Positions 1-8,914 of a stretch of DNA of 64,000 bases are shown here, one piece after another. The translations under genes and the position numbers were made by a program. The notes beneath the pieces were generated by a model. It did no database searches and was not told the DNA's origin. It was given only the letters and a program-made list of their open reading frames with translations. Origin of the DNA: Hyphomicrobium zavarzinii ATCC 27496 (GTDB taxonomy: Bacteria > Pseudomonadota > Alphaproteobacteria > Rhizobiales > Hyphomicrobiaceae); NCBI RefSeq assembly GCF_000383415.1, contig NZ_KB911257.1, positions 286,558 through 350,557 on the forward strand. Direction: 5' to 3'. Positions within the stretch are counted from its first letter, which is position 1; each line of letters starts with the position of its first letter.

Positions 1-408
1 ATCACCAAGGACGAAAAGTCCATTCCCATCGGCTACGTCAGCGAAGCCAACGTGGACCCGTGCTTCCCCTATACGGAGATCGCCAAGAAGATCGCGGACC
101 GGGCCCGGCTTCCGCTGATCGACCGGGGCAACGTGCGCCGCTCGTTCCGCCGCAAGTTCTTCGGCATCAAGGGCAGCCGGGTGAACGAGGTCGATCTGGT
201 GGACGAAGCGCAGATCGCCGATCTCAACAAATCGCACCACAACGTGGTGATGGGGCTTGTCGGCGCGCTGGTGGTGCTGATCGTGATCGGTATCGTGGAC
301 GACTTCGCGAGCGAGACGCCGATCGGGCAGACGGCCTCGGCCGCGCTCCCCACCGCGAGCAAGCTGGCCCCCACAGCGACTGCTCCGGCGAAAACCCAGA
401 AAAAGTAA
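1..408 (+). CDS. C-terminal part of an unidentified membrane protein
   Basis: The reading frame is open from the first base, so the gene begins outside the window; 135 residues are visible. The visible part has a basic stretch (RRSFRRKFFGIKG, about residues 46-58), an acidic stretch, then one hydrophobic segment (about residues 81-99, VVMGLVGALVVLIVIGIV) and a short Ala/Pro/Thr-rich tail. This suggests a soluble domain followed by a C-terminal membrane anchor. I do not recognise the family. It belongs to the chromosomal backbone upstream of the tRNA-Ser gene. Confidence 0.7.
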   Translation: MTKDEKSIPIGYVSEANVDPCFPYTEIAKKIADRARLPLIDRGNVRRSFRRKFFGIKGSRVNEVDLVDEAQIADLNKSHHNVVMGLVGALVVLIVIGIVDDFASETPIGQTASAALPTASKLAPTATAPAKTQKK

Positions 409-491
409 GCGGCAGCCTTCGGGTTAGGGCGCTCGGACCGCGTCACGGCAGGCTCATGCCGCCACGTGGCTCGTTTGGCCTGCCCGCGCCG

Positions 492-803
492 TTAATTGAC
501 GAAGATCCTGACGCTCCTGCGGCGCCTCCCGGCGTAACCGCTGAGCAGCGCGAGGGCGCCAAAGGTCAAAAACGTGGGGACGTCCAGGATCGGGCCGAGC
601 AGGCCGTTCCACAACCATGGCGCGACGGCCGAGACCGCCTTCTTGGCCGCCGCGAAAGAACTGGGGCTCAGCTCCTGCCAGTGCTCGTCCAGCGAGGTGG
701 CGTGGAAGCCCCCAGAGCCATAGACCGGCGGCGTGGCATCGACGACGAGCGCGACGGTGGCAACCAGAAGAAAGACGGCGGCGAGAAAGCGGAAAACGGC
801 CAT
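492..803 (-). CDS. PetM-like small membrane protein
   Basis: A 103-residue protein with an N-terminal hydrophobic segment (about residues 4-23) and a second one near the C-terminus (about residues 70-92) followed by the basic tail GRRRRSVRIF. The layout of two membrane helices around a soluble linker ending in 'LWNGLLGPILDVPTFL' matches small rhizobial proteins usually labelled 'PetM family of cytochrome b6f complex subunit 7'. That label is a weak profile match; the function in these non-photosynthetic relatives is unknown. It is convergent with the preceding gene and lies about 250 bases before tRNA-Ser. Confidence 0.7.
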   Translation of the reverse strand: MAVFRFLAAVFLLVATVALVVDATPPVYGSGGFHATSLDEHWQELSPSSFAAAKKAVSAVAPWLWNGLLGPILDVPTFLTFGALALLSGYAGRRRRSVRIFVN

Positions 804-1048
804 TTGCAGCTCATGCCTCGGGCGCGGGTATCGGCGGCAGCCGGACGAGCCCCGAAACTCGCGGGACCTCCAGCCGCCTCCTATCTAACATGCGGGAGGG
901 AAAAAGAAGATGGGTCGCACCGGTTGGCGTGTTGCCTCCCAGACGGTTCTGAGTATAGTGCGCCGCTTCAGGCCCGTTCGGTCCCAATTTCTGGGTTTTC
1001 CGGCTTTCGGTCCTGTCCCCTCGCCTGTTCCGGGCAGGGTGTATCTGC

Positions 1049-1138
1049 GGAGAGATGGCCGAGTGGTTGAAGGCGCACGCCTGGAACGCGTGTAGGCGGG
1101 CAACCGTCTCGTGGGTTCGAATCCCACTCTCTCCGCCA
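1049..1138 (+). tRNA. tRNA-Ser (anticodon GGA)
   Basis: Acceptor arms GGAGAGA (1049-1055) and TCTCTCC (1128-1134) pair perfectly, followed by the discriminator G and an encoded CCA. The anticodon stem CACGC/GCGTG encloses the loop CTGGAAC, giving anticodon GGA. A long variable arm and the T arm (GTGGG-TTCGAAT-CCCAC) confirm a class II serine tRNA. An integrase gene starts 170 bases downstream on the same strand, so the 3' end is the probable attachment site (attL) of the element that follows. I found no clear second copy of the 3' end in the window. Confidence 0.97.
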
Positions 1139-1235
1139 ACCCCACGTCCACCAGCGTCCATTGCGGTTCGCAGATAGGGCTGTTTCCCTAGCAAAATCAG
1201 CGGCAATTTGTACGCGGCAGTTCGCCAACATCCGT

Positions 1236-1299
1236 TGGCATCCGGAAAATTTGATGGTATTCCCGTTGGTGTCGCGTATCGAAATACCAACATCGACGG
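1236..1299. promoter_or_regulatory. inverted repeat upstream of integrase
   Basis: GGTATT and AATACC arms, each inside a similar context (GATGGTATT and AATACCAACATC), lie 10-70 bases before the integrase start. This is a plausible operator or recombinase arm site. No protein can be assigned to it from sequence alone. Confidence 0.3.
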
Positions 1300-1308
1300 G
1301 AGCCTTTC

Positions 1309-2538
1309 ATGCCCCTCACCGATACGGCGATCCGCAACGCCAAGCCACGCAGCGAGCCGTTTAAGATTTCGGACGGTGGCGGCCTGCATCTCCTAGTTCA
1401 GCCGAACGGCTCTCGCCTTTGGCGCCTCGCCTACAGGTTCGCCAGCAAGCAGAAGACCCTCTCGCTCGGCAGCTATCCGACAGTCTCGCTCGCCAAGGCG
1501 CGAGATGTGCGCGAGAGCGCGAAACGCCTGCTTGCCGACGGGATCGATCCCAGCGCGCAGAAGAGGCGCGACAAACTCGCTGCGCGCGCGGCAGGTGATG
1601 CCACGTTCAAGGCCCTCGCGCTCGAATATCTCGACAACCGCCGCCACACTCTGACGCCGCTCTATGCCGATCAGCTCCTGCGTCGGCTGGAAGCTGACGT
1701 TTTTCCGTATCTGGGGACGCGGCCGATCACCGAGATTGACGCACCCGAGCTCCTCGACGTGCTTCGCAGGATCGAAAAGCGCGGCGTGCTGGAGCAGGCG
1801 CGCCGGCTCCGGCAGAGCATTGGCCAAGTGTTCCGCTACGCCATGATCACGGGCCGCGCGAAGCACGACCCGTCGACCGCTCTCAAAGGAGCTCTGAAAC
1901 CCAAGGGCCGGCAGAAGCATCACACGCCGATGCCTCGCGACGAGTTGCCCGGGTTCCTGCGCGGGCTCGACGCCTACGATGGCGATCCGCGCACGGCGCT
2001 CGCGTTGCGCCTCATCGTGCTGACCATGGTCCGCACGACCGAGTTGCGGGCTGCCCGCTGGGAGGAGTTCGAGCACCTTGACGGCCGCGAGCCGCTGTGG
2101 CGCATCCCGGCGGAGCGGATGAAGGCCCGGTTCGAGCACCTCGTGCCGCTATCGAACCAGGCGGTTGCCGCGCTCGCGGAACTCCGCGCGCTGCCTGGGG
2201 CAAAGACGAATGGTTTCCTGTTTCCCTCGCCATCGCGCGAGGGCTGCATGTCCAACAATACTATGCTGTTCGCGCTCTACCGCATGGGCTGGCACGGCCG
2301 CGCGACGGTGCACGGGTTCCGCGGAGTCTCTTCGACGATCCTCAACGAGATGGGCTTCCCGCCTGACTGGATCGAGCGGCAGCTTGCCCATGACGAGCGT
2401 GATGACGTGCGCGGTGCTTACAATTCCGCGCAGTACCTTCCCGGTCGCCGCCAGATGTTGCAGCGCTGGGCAGACTGGCTTGCTGAGGTGAAGGCATCTG
2501 GCAAGGTGATAGTTCTCGCTCGGGAGGCCGCTGCATGA
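1309..2538 (+). CDS. tyrosine recombinase/integrase, P4 type
   Basis: A 409-residue site-specific recombinase. The N-terminal DUF4102 arm-binding domain (about residues 1-85, opening [13 protein letters not shown]) is followed by a SAM-like core-binding domain (about 95-200) and the catalytic domain (about 210-390). Catalytic residues visible are the first Arg in '[12 protein letters not shown]', the H-x-x-R box in 'VHGFRG', the His in 'QLAHDERD', and the nucleophile Tyr in 'GAYNSAQY'. Length is normal for the family. Lying directly downstream of tRNA-Ser on the same strand, it most likely integrates into that tRNA 3' end. Its stop overlaps the start of the next gene (ATGA). Confidence 0.95.
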   Translation: MPLTDTAIRNAKPRSEPFKISDGGGLHLLVQPNGSRLWRLAYRFASKQKTLSLGSYPTVSLAKARDVRESAKRLLADGIDPSAQKRRDKLAARAAGDATFKALALEYLDNRRHTLTPLYADQLLRRLEADVFPYLGTRPITEIDAPELLDVLRRIEKRGVLEQARRLRQSIGQVFRYAMITGRAKHDPSTALKGALKPKGRQKHHTPMPRDELPGFLRGLDAYDGDPRTALALRLIVLTMVRTTELRAARWEEFEHLDGREPLWRIPAERMKARFEHLVPLSNQAVAALAELRALPGAKTNGFLFPSPSREGCMSNNTMLFALYRMGWHGRATVHGFRGVSSTILNEMGFPPDWIERQLAHDERDDVRGAYNSAQYLPGRRQMLQRWADWLAEVKASGKVIVLAREAAA

Positions 2539-2951
2539 CTAGACCCGATTGGATGATCCTTCTCAACAGCGTTGAAAATCCGCTGACGGACAACGATCGT
2601 GCGGTAGCAATCGCAGATGTGCTCGACGCTGGTAATCCCTCGGTGCTGTTTTGTCAGATGCTGTCGGGAATGATTAGGCCTCGCGGAAAAAACTCGACTG
2701 GGTATTGCCTAGAATTGCGCCGCAAGCACAATGGCCGCCCCAGATCTCAACTTGGGCCAATTGGCAGCGAGATGGAGCGGCTTGTTGACCGGGAAGGCAA
2801 GACGGTCGATGTCGCCGTGGCAGAAATTCAGCAGCGGTTCGGAGTGAGGGGCAACAGCAAGCGCAAGTGCGAGACATCCTTGAAGTTAGCGCGCGAGTTC
2901 ACGCAGCTTGAGCGGCTTCTCGATGAACCTGTGCCCAAAGCGCCCAAGTAG
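2535..2951 (+). CDS. hypothetical protein coupled to integrase
   Basis: 138 residues, start codon overlapping the integrase stop (ATGA), which implies translational coupling. The sequence is mostly polar and helical with no membrane segment or motif I recognise; the C-terminal half (about residues 85-130) looks like an amphipathic helix pair. It probably belongs to the integration module but its role is unknown. Confidence 0.65.
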   Translation: MTRPDWMILLNSVENPLTDNDRAVAIADVLDAGNPSVLFCQMLSGMIRPRGKNSTGYCLELRRKHNGRPRSQLGPIGSEMERLVDREGKTVDVAVAEIQQRFGVRGNSKRKCETSLKLAREFTQLERLLDEPVPKAPK

Positions 2952-3053
2952 CTACGCAAGAAACTATTTTGTTTTCTGCGGTCGCATTTCGTTGAGCCTT
3001 AGCGCGAACGTTTACATCGTCCGACCCGAACCTAAGTCGTTCGCGGAGGGCCG

Positions 3054-3257
3054 ATGACGTCAGCGACAGAAATTGCACCCGATAATACCGAGAGGATTGC
3101 TTACCGGCCAAAGGAGGCCTGTAAAGCGGCGGGCGTGGGAAAAACGTGCCTCTACGAGGCTCTCAAGAGCGGAGCGCTAAGGTCAAGACTCATGGGGCGC
3201 AAACGCCTCATCATGCGCGATGACCTGCAGGCGTGGCTCAAGGGGGTGTCGGCATGA
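3054..3257 (+). CDS. AlpA/excisionase-like helix-turn-helix protein
   Basis: 67 residues. 'YRPKEACKAAGVGKTCLYEALKSG' (about residues 18-41) is a MerR-like winged-helix HTH of the excisionase/AlpA class, followed by the wing 'LMGRKRLIMRDDLQAWL'. Such proteins bind element ends to direct excision or regulate the integrase. The position shortly after the integrase fits. It overlaps the next gene by four bases (ATGA), so the two are probably co-translated. Confidence 0.8.
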   Translation: MTSATEIAPDNTERIAYRPKEACKAAGVGKTCLYEALKSGALRSRLMGRKRLIMRDDLQAWLKGVSA

Positions 3258-3832
3258 TGGCACTCTGCAAAGTCCGTCCCATGAAGCGAGCGGCCGGCGG
3301 CAAATCCGTCCCATCATCTGATTGGACGAAGCCCGCAAAAAGGGTGAGATCGGATGACGATCTCAACAACGGCCGTCCCATAACCGCAGGTGGACCGTCC
3401 AAACGCACCCTTGGGACCGTCCTGAGATCTCTGTTCACCCGGCCTGCCTCTATCGAGGTATCAAAGGCATGCGAGCAGCGGCAGCCGGCCGACACACGCC
3501 GATGGACGTTTGAATGGCCCACTGAGGTCTTGGTCCGACGTGCCACCTTGCCGCTCGACCAGTTCGCTGCTTGGCTGCGTGAACACGGCCGCCGCGAACT
3601 TACGCGCCGTCAGCTCGTTTCCCAATATTGGGAGTGGATCGAGCTCACCGAAACTCGACCCGCCTCCTGGCCTGCATTTGATCGCTCATTGCGAAACGCG
3701 GGTATCCAGAAGGTGCGCCTCACGCGCGGCACGCGGGAGTATCGGTATCGCCTCGCGCCGGCACGGCCGAAGCTCGTTGCCAGCACCGAAGCGCGCGACC
3801 AAGCGATGGGGGATCGTCGCAGCGTCGCCTGA
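3254..3832 (+). CDS. hypothetical protein, element-encoded
   Basis: Start taken at ATG 3254, which overlaps the stop of the HTH gene; a second ATG follows at once. About 192 residues: a basic low-complexity N-terminal half (Lys/Arg/Ser-rich) and a compact C-terminal part (about residues 90-165) with several Trp, Arg and aromatic residues, including 'RRWTFEWP' and 'SQYWEWIEL'. The basic charge suggests nucleic-acid binding, and such genes often sit between excisionase and replication genes in alphaproteobacterial prophages. I do not recognise a family. Confidence 0.6.
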   Translation: MMALCKVRPMKRAAGGKSVPSSDWTKPAKRVRSDDDLNNGRPITAGGPSKRTLGTVLRSLFTRPASIEVSKACEQRQPADTRRWTFEWPTEVLVRRATLPLDQFAAWLREHGRRELTRRQLVSQYWEWIELTETRPASWPAFDRSLRNAGIQKVRLTRGTREYRYRLAPARPKLVASTEARDQAMGDRRSVA

Positions 3833-3897
3833 CATGTACGCATTTCGCGATTTTCTACGCATATCGACCCGGATATGTCTGCCGGGCGCACATGAAA

Positions 3898-3930
3898 AAG
3901 GCACCCCGGAGCGTCGCTCCGAGGTGCCTT
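3898..3930 (-). terminator. hairpin with T tract, reading on the minus strand
   Basis: Stem AAGGCACC-CGGAGC paired with GCTCCG-GGTGCCTT around the loop GTC. On the minus strand it is followed by five T residues (bases 3895-3899 are A on the plus strand), so it is a good intrinsic terminator in that direction. No protein gene on the minus strand upstream of it is convincing. It may end a short antisense or regulatory RNA coming from the 3.95-4.1 kb region, or act as a weaker terminator for the plus-strand genes. Confidence 0.6.
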
Positions 3931-4078
3931 CGGAAATTGTCTGAGCCTGCCAACTCAGTGTCGCCGTTGCGTTCGAGTTCTCAATCCCCATCGAGAAGCG
4001 GAAGCACGTCGTCTTGCGCAGCGGTAAATTTATTCGCCGTTCGCGTCAAGCGCCGCCTGCTCCAATGCAGGGAAGCGA

Positions 4079-5200
4079 ATGTTTAAACAGATCGGCGACA
4101 TCGAGCAGCGCACGCGCGACAACTTTCCGGACGGGATATTTGCACGGCTTCCGAATGCGGTTGCGCTCGATAAGAGCCTCGCTGCCGACGGGCTCGTTTA
4201 CGTGGCTGCCCGGCTCACTTGGGCAGATCAAAAGGGGCGGTTCAGAGCATCCGACGCCTTACTGAAGCAAATTGGAATGGGCCGCGAGCGAGCGCGAAAG
4301 GCCAGGTCCATTGCCAAGGCATGTCGCTATCTCCTGCGATACCAGCCACACAATCCTGCCCGTGGCGAGAAAGCCGCGGTGGCCGTCGAACGGCTAACGC
4401 TGCCGATGATCGGGGGCGAACAGGGATATCGACTCGTATGGCGATCTTGGTTCGATGCGGCGGGCTTAGATATCACTTCCAGACCCAAGCTACCCGCAAT
4501 TGATCGCATCAAAGCGCTTGCCGCTATCCTGTACATGAACGCGATGGGCCGGCGTGTATTCGCCAGAGAACTCGCCACGCGCTTCGGATGGTCCCGGCCC
4601 ACTGCCGCGGCCGTTTTGGCCGCCCTGGGTCACGCTGGCATCGTCGACAGACACGAGCAGCGCGACGCGCGTGGCCGCATCTCGAGTGTCCGCTATTCCA
4701 CTGTCAAAAAACTGGGCGACGGATTTCTGGGCGACGGAAACGCGGGTGACATACGTAAGAGACTTACCTACGAAGCTCCTTCGGAGCAATTCCCTTACGA
4801 AGGTTCCATATCCTACCAAGAGTCTGCATCGCGGCGCGATGCGCCGACACCGCATGAGGAGAAGGGTGAAGACGGGATCGGCGAGATTGTCGATGATCTG
4901 CGGAGGCGAGACCTAAATCGTGTCGTAGCATCGCCGGTTTGGCGGGACCGGGGAGGCATAAAGCATCTCGTAGATGTGCACGGCGCATCCGCCGTGATCG
5001 AGATCGTCAAATCCCGCCTGATCGACGCGATGATCGATGGCCGCCGACGTGGATCGATCCGCTCCTGGCGCTATTTCATCGGCGCGCTGGAAGACCACGC
5101 GACGCGGTGTGACCTGATGCGGCGCGGCGAGAGGCCGGGCGACGTGTTGGGTGCGCACCGCCGCGCGCCATCGATGAAGATGGACTTCGACATGGCCTAA
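4079..5200 (+). CDS. replication-initiator-like winged-helix protein
   Basis: 373 residues. A central segment (about residues 143-208, 'LAAILYMNAMGRRVFARELA' then 'FGWSRPTAAAVLAALGHAGI') reads as a winged-helix DNA-binding domain, and the C-terminal part is basic and helical. The size and position between the excisionase-like gene and the tail genes resemble phage or plasmid replication-initiator/DnaD-like proteins of alphaproteobacterial elements. No catalytic motif is visible, so the call rests on domain shape and context. Confidence 0.5.
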   Translation: MFKQIGDIEQRTRDNFPDGIFARLPNAVALDKSLAADGLVYVAARLTWADQKGRFRASDALLKQIGMGRERARKARSIAKACRYLLRYQPHNPARGEKAAVAVERLTLPMIGGEQGYRLVWRSWFDAAGLDITSRPKLPAIDRIKALAAILYMNAMGRRVFARELATRFGWSRPTAAAVLAALGHAGIVDRHEQRDARGRISSVRYSTVKKLGDGFLGDGNAGDIRKRLTYEAPSEQFPYEGSISYQESASRRDAPTPHEEKGEDGIGEIVDDLRRRDLNRVVASPVWRDRGGIKHLVDVHGASAVIEIVKSRLIDAMIDGRRRGSIRSWRYFIGALEDHATRCDLMRRGERPGDVLGAHRRAPSMKMDFDMA

Positions 5201-5259
5201 TCGCATCGGTTCCAGAATTGCGAGTTGATTTCCCGCCAGTCAAACTCAGAAGGGACAAC

Positions 5260-5721
5260 ATGAACGAGCACCACGCATCGCAGGCCGCCGACCCTTGCGC
5301 TTTTACGACGGACTTTGCTGACAGCGAATACCGTTTTCGACTCAACATCGTTGGGCTTGAGGAGCTCGAAGAGAAGTGCGGTGTTGGCATGGGCGCGATC
5401 TACATGCGGCTACACAGCCCCAACTACACGCTTTCCGACGTGAGGGAGACGATCCGTCTCGGGCTCGTCGGCGGCGGCCTGCGGCCGGAACGCGCACTAA
5501 CTCTGGTCAAGCGCTACGTTGACGAACGCCCGATCGACGAAAGCTGGCTGCTCGCGCGAACGATCATCGGTGCAACCATGCACGGTGTTTTCACCGATCC
5601 GGCGACGGCGCCCGTTCTGGCGGCAGATGCCGAACCGGAGGAGGTGCCGGATGGTCCAGCTACACATTCGGTACTCTCCTCGGTGGGGAAATCTCGATTC
5701 GGCGCAAGGCAGCAGCCATGA
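5260..5721 (+). CDS. tail assembly chaperone, GTA gp10-like
   Basis: Start at ATG 5260 chosen because AGAAGGGA lies just upstream; an in-frame upstream start lacks such a site. 153 residues. The core (about residues 20-110) contains 'FRLNIVGLEELEEKCGVGMG', then 'SDVRETIRLGLVGGG' and a helical tail. This pattern (a short beta strand feeding an 'L..LEE' helix, then an 'IRLGL.GGG' loop) is that of the gene-transfer-agent gp10/phage tail chaperone family. It overlaps the next tail gene (ATGA), as expected in a tail operon. The expected major tail protein gene just upstream is absent. Confidence 0.72.
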   Translation: MNEHHASQAADPCAFTTDFADSEYRFRLNIVGLEELEEKCGVGMGAIYMRLHSPNYTLSDVRETIRLGLVGGGLRPERALTLVKRYVDERPIDESWLLARTIIGATMHGVFTDPATAPVLAADAEPEEVPDGPATHSVLSSVGKSRFGARQQP

Positions 5722-6143
5722 GCAAGATCAAGGGCGTCCGTGAGCTGAACCTGAAGCTGGGCAAGATCGGCCCGGCGGTGATCGCAGAGATCCGGCGCTC
5801 GCTTCGCCGCGGCTCGCAGAAGATCCAGAACACGGCAGCCTCCGGCATCATGGAAAGCGGATCGAAAAACAATCCAGGCCCATCGAAGCCTGGTGAATAT
5901 CCAGCAGGCAAATCAGCCGGCGGCTTGGCTAGCGGGATCACGAGCGTGGAAGCGTCCTCGCCCGGCGTGGTGCGCTTTGTGAACGGTGCTACTGCGCCCT
6001 ACGCAGAGCACCTCGAGTTCGGAACATCCAAGATGGCGCCGCGACCGTTCATGGCTCCGTCATTTGATAGGCATGTCGACGCCATCAAGACCGACATTCG
6101 TGCCGCTGTTAAGCGCGGCATCCGCAAGGGGGCATCACGCTAG
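5718..6143 (+). CDS. HK97 gp10-like tail completion protein
   Basis: 141 residues. The hallmark 'EHLEFGTSKMAPRPFMAPSF' near residues 96-115 is typical of HK97-gp10-like proteins, which cap or join the phage tail tube. A Gly/Pro-rich middle (residues 45-75) and the helical C-terminus also fit. It overlaps the chaperone gene and is followed nine bases later by the tape measure gene, so these form one transcription unit. Confidence 0.85.
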   Translation: MSKIKGVRELNLKLGKIGPAVIAEIRRSLRRGSQKIQNTAASGIMESGSKNNPGPSKPGEYPAGKSAGGLASGITSVEASSPGVVRFVNGATAPYAEHLEFGTSKMAPRPFMAPSFDRHVDAIKTDIRAAVKRGIRKGASR

Positions 6144-6151
6144 GAGCCAAC

Positions 6152-8662
6152 ATGGATCTCGAAAAACTCAACGTCGTGCTTGAACTTCAGCATCAAAAGT
6201 TCCTGAACAACCTGACGCAAGCTCAAGTGCAGACCTCTCGGCAGCTATCCGCAATCGAGAAGCGCTTTGCTGCGACGACGGCGCATGTCCGTCAGAGCTC
6301 AACGGCGATGGGCGCCGCGCTTGGCGGAATCGGTGCCTATGTTGGCGTTCGAGCGGTCACGGAATATGCCAACTCGTGGACCCGGCTGACCCGCTCGATC
6401 GATTCCGGGGGACGCGTCTTCGGCATCGCTCTGAAGCCAGCCGAGGAGCTGAACGAGCTTGCGAACGATGCCCGCATCGATGCCGAAGCCTACACCAAGA
6501 CGTACATTCGCACGGCGGCGGCGATCCGAGACTATGGATATGACAGTGACGTCGCTGCGAAGATCACTTCGACGCTGGCGAAGGCTCTCAAGCTAGGATC
6601 CGCCTCGGCGTCCGAACAGGCTTCCACTATCCTGCAGTTCTCGCAGGCCCTGCAGAAGGGCAAGCTGGACGGCGACGAATTCCGCACCGTCATGGAGAAC
6701 GCAGGCGTCATTCAGGAGCTACTCGCGGAGCGCCTCGGCGTGACCAAGGGCGAGATTGTCAAGATGGCCGCTGAGGGCAAGCTCCAGATTCGAGATCTCG
6801 CAGGAGCGATGCTCGACGGTGGTGCAAAAATCGAGCGCATCTTTCGACAGATGCCGGCGACAGTCGACGAAGCGTTTGTCGTGCTTCGAAACAATGTCGT
6901 CCAGTTTATCGGACACGCTGATCAGGCCACTGGTGCAAGCCAAGCGCTCGCGGACGGCATCGTCAAGATCTCGAAGAACCTGGACATCCTTGCCGTGGCG
7001 GTGGGTGCCGTTCTAGGCTCGGCCACCTTGCGGATGTCGGCTTTTGCCGCCGCAACGGTTGCTGCCGCAAATCCGCTTACACTCCTTGCCGCGGCCGTCG
7101 GTGCCCTGACCGTTGCATACGGTGTATTCGGCGAGGAGGTAAAAGTCACCGACGATGGTGTCGTAAGCCTCAAGGATGCGCTCACCGCTTTCGCGAAGGT
7201 TGCTGGAGAAGACGCCAACGTTGCGATCTCGAACATCACAAAGTCATTAGAGACCAGCCGCAAGGAGATATCGGCTAATAAGTCAGCTTGGTCTGAGTTT
7301 TCAGACCACGTGACAAAAAAAGCGAGCGAAATCGAGAGAGCTTTCAAGCTGTCGCTGCAGTTCCTGACGCAGACCGCCTCCCAGGGGATTCGCGACGGCA
7401 TGGGCCTCGGGCCAGATCGCTGGGAGCATGAAGCCCGTATGATCTCGGCGCAGCGCAGTCTCGCGCAGCGAAACTATGGCGCCGGGCTGGGCAACTACCT
7501 CGATGGCAAGCTCAACTATACGCCGAAGCCGCTAGGCGATGCGAAAAGTGACTCTAAGAAGAGCCAGTATGAGCGTGAGGTCGACGCGATCAAAAAACGC
7601 ACGGCCGCGCTCCAAGCCGAATTGCAGGTGATCGACGCCACCACCTATTCACGGGAGCGCTCGAAGGCTGCGGCCGAACTCCAGCACGCTCTGACCCTGA
7701 CCGCCGCCAAGGAGGGCCGGAAGATCACGAGCGAGGAGCAGGAAGCCGTCGGAAAGCTGGCGGACGCCTACGCCAAGGCGGCCGTCCAGATCGAGTTCCT
7801 GCAGAAGCTTCAGGACACGCGGCAAGAGAACGAGGATCTCGAGCATGAGATCGCTCTGACCGGTCTTTACGGAGAGGCGCTTGAGAAGGCTCGCAAGGAG
7901 CAGGAGTTGCTCATTGCCGCCAAGCGCGCTGGCATCGAGCTCACGTCCGAGCAGAAAGAGGAAATCAATCGTCTCGCGGACCAGAACGCACGCCTGCAGG
8001 AAACGCAGAAGCTGATCTCCGACGTGCGGGACCAGTCGCGCGACGCCCTGAAGGGTTTCATCACGGACCTGCGGGACGGTGCAAGCGCCACGGAAGCCCT
8101 CGGAAACGCTCTGACACGGATGTCCGACAAGCTGATCGATATGGCAGTCAACGGCCTCGTTGAGGCGGCGCTGGGACCGCTGTTCAAGGGCGGGCCGAAT
8201 AGCGCGATCGGAAACCTATTGGGCCTCAGCGGTGGCGACGTCGGCTTGGGATCGTGGGCACCGTTCGCCGACGGCGGTTACACCGGGCCAGGCGGCAAAA
8301 ATCAGCCCGCCGGCGTCGTCCACAAGGGCGAGGTGGTCTGGTCGCAGGATGACGTGGCGCGGGCAGGGGGTGTCGCCGCCGTAGAGGCGATGCGCCGTGG
8401 CATGCCTGGCTATGCGTCGGGCGGTCCTGTGGCAATTCCGACGATCAACGTTCCGAACGTGCCGACCGCAGTCACGCCCGTCAGGGGAGGCGGCGCTGGG
8501 CCTGTCGTGATGAACGTGACCATCAACGCACCGAACGCGACGCCGGCCGGCGTCGACGCGCTCAACAACACCACGTTGCCGCAGCTCAAGAAGCTGATCA
8601 ACCATGTCGTAGATGAGAAGTTCGTCCGGCAAGAGCGCTATCGCCGGCCGGGCGTCATCTAG
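6152..8662 (+). CDS. phage tail tape measure protein
   Basis: 836 residues. Residues about 60-240 carry the tape-measure N-terminal domain ('ALQKGKLDGDEFRTVMENAG', 'ERLGVTKGEIVKMAAEGKLQ'). Hydrophobic segments at about 275-325 are followed by long coiled coil (about 450-640). The C-terminal 'FADGGYTGPGG…VVHKGEVVW' region is the usual lambda GpH-like end. Length suggests a tail of moderate length, since tape measure size scales with tail length. The reading frame is intact despite the lack of head genes nearby, which argues for recent loss or continuing selection. Confidence 0.93.
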   Translation: MDLEKLNVVLELQHQKFLNNLTQAQVQTSRQLSAIEKRFAATTAHVRQSSTAMGAALGGIGAYVGVRAVTEYANSWTRLTRSIDSGGRVFGIALKPAEELNELANDARIDAEAYTKTYIRTAAAIRDYGYDSDVAAKITSTLAKALKLGSASASEQASTILQFSQALQKGKLDGDEFRTVMENAGVIQELLAERLGVTKGEIVKMAAEGKLQIRDLAGAMLDGGAKIERIFRQMPATVDEAFVVLRNNVVQFIGHADQATGASQALADGIVKISKNLDILAVAVGAVLGSATLRMSAFAAATVAAANPLTLLAAAVGALTVAYGVFGEEVKVTDDGVVSLKDALTAFAKVAGEDANVAISNITKSLETSRKEISANKSAWSEFSDHVTKKASEIERAFKLSLQFLTQTASQGIRDGMGLGPDRWEHEARMISAQRSLAQRNYGAGLGNYLDGKLNYTPKPLGDAKSDSKKSQYEREVDAIKKRTAALQAELQVIDATTYSRERSKAAAELQHALTLTAAKEGRKITSEEQEAVGKLADAYAKAAVQIEFLQKLQDTRQENEDLEHEIALTGLYGEALEKARKEQELLIAAKRAGIELTSEQKEEINRLADQNARLQETQKLISDVRDQSRDALKGFITDLRDGASATEALGNALTRMSDKLIDMAVNGLVEAALGPLFKGGPNSAIGNLLGLSGGDVGLGSWAPFADGGYTGPGGKNQPAGVVHKGEVVWSQDDVARAGGVAAVEAMRRGMPGYASGGPVAIPTINVPNVPTAVTPVRGGGAGPVVMNVTINAPNATPAGVDALNNTTLPQLKKLINHVVDEKFVRQERYRRPGVI

Positions 8663-8674
8663 GGAGGGTGCGAG

Positions 8675-8914
8675 ATGGCGAACGTCTTTCCGGAATCCGT
8701 TGCCTTTGCGGCGCTCTCCTTATCGCAAGAGCTCTGTATCACGATGTTGCGCAAGGGCCTCCTGACCCACGGCGACGTCGACGAGATATTCGCGAAGGCG
8801 GTTGAAGCGCAATCATCCATTGCCTCTCCCATCAACGATGGCGCAGCCGCTCTTCTCAAGGATCTTCAGCAGGCTATCGAATGGGAATGGCCTCGGGGGG
8901 CGCCTGGCGCATGA
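8675..8914 (+). CDS. hypothetical protein after tape measure gene
   Basis: 79 residues, mostly helical and mildly acidic, start preceded by AGGGAGGG. No motif recognised. It sits in the tail operon and overlaps the following gene by four bases, so it is likely translated, but its role is unknown. Confidence 0.6.
   Translation: MANVFPESVAFAALSLSQELCITMLRKGLLTHGDVDEIFAKAVEAQSSIASPINDGAAALLKDLQQAIEWEWPRGAPGA

Noticed and set aside
5260-8662. Functional gene transfer agent cluster
   Set aside because: Only the chaperone resembles the GTA family; the capsid, portal, terminase and later tail genes of GTA clusters are missing, and the context is a tRNA-inserted element.
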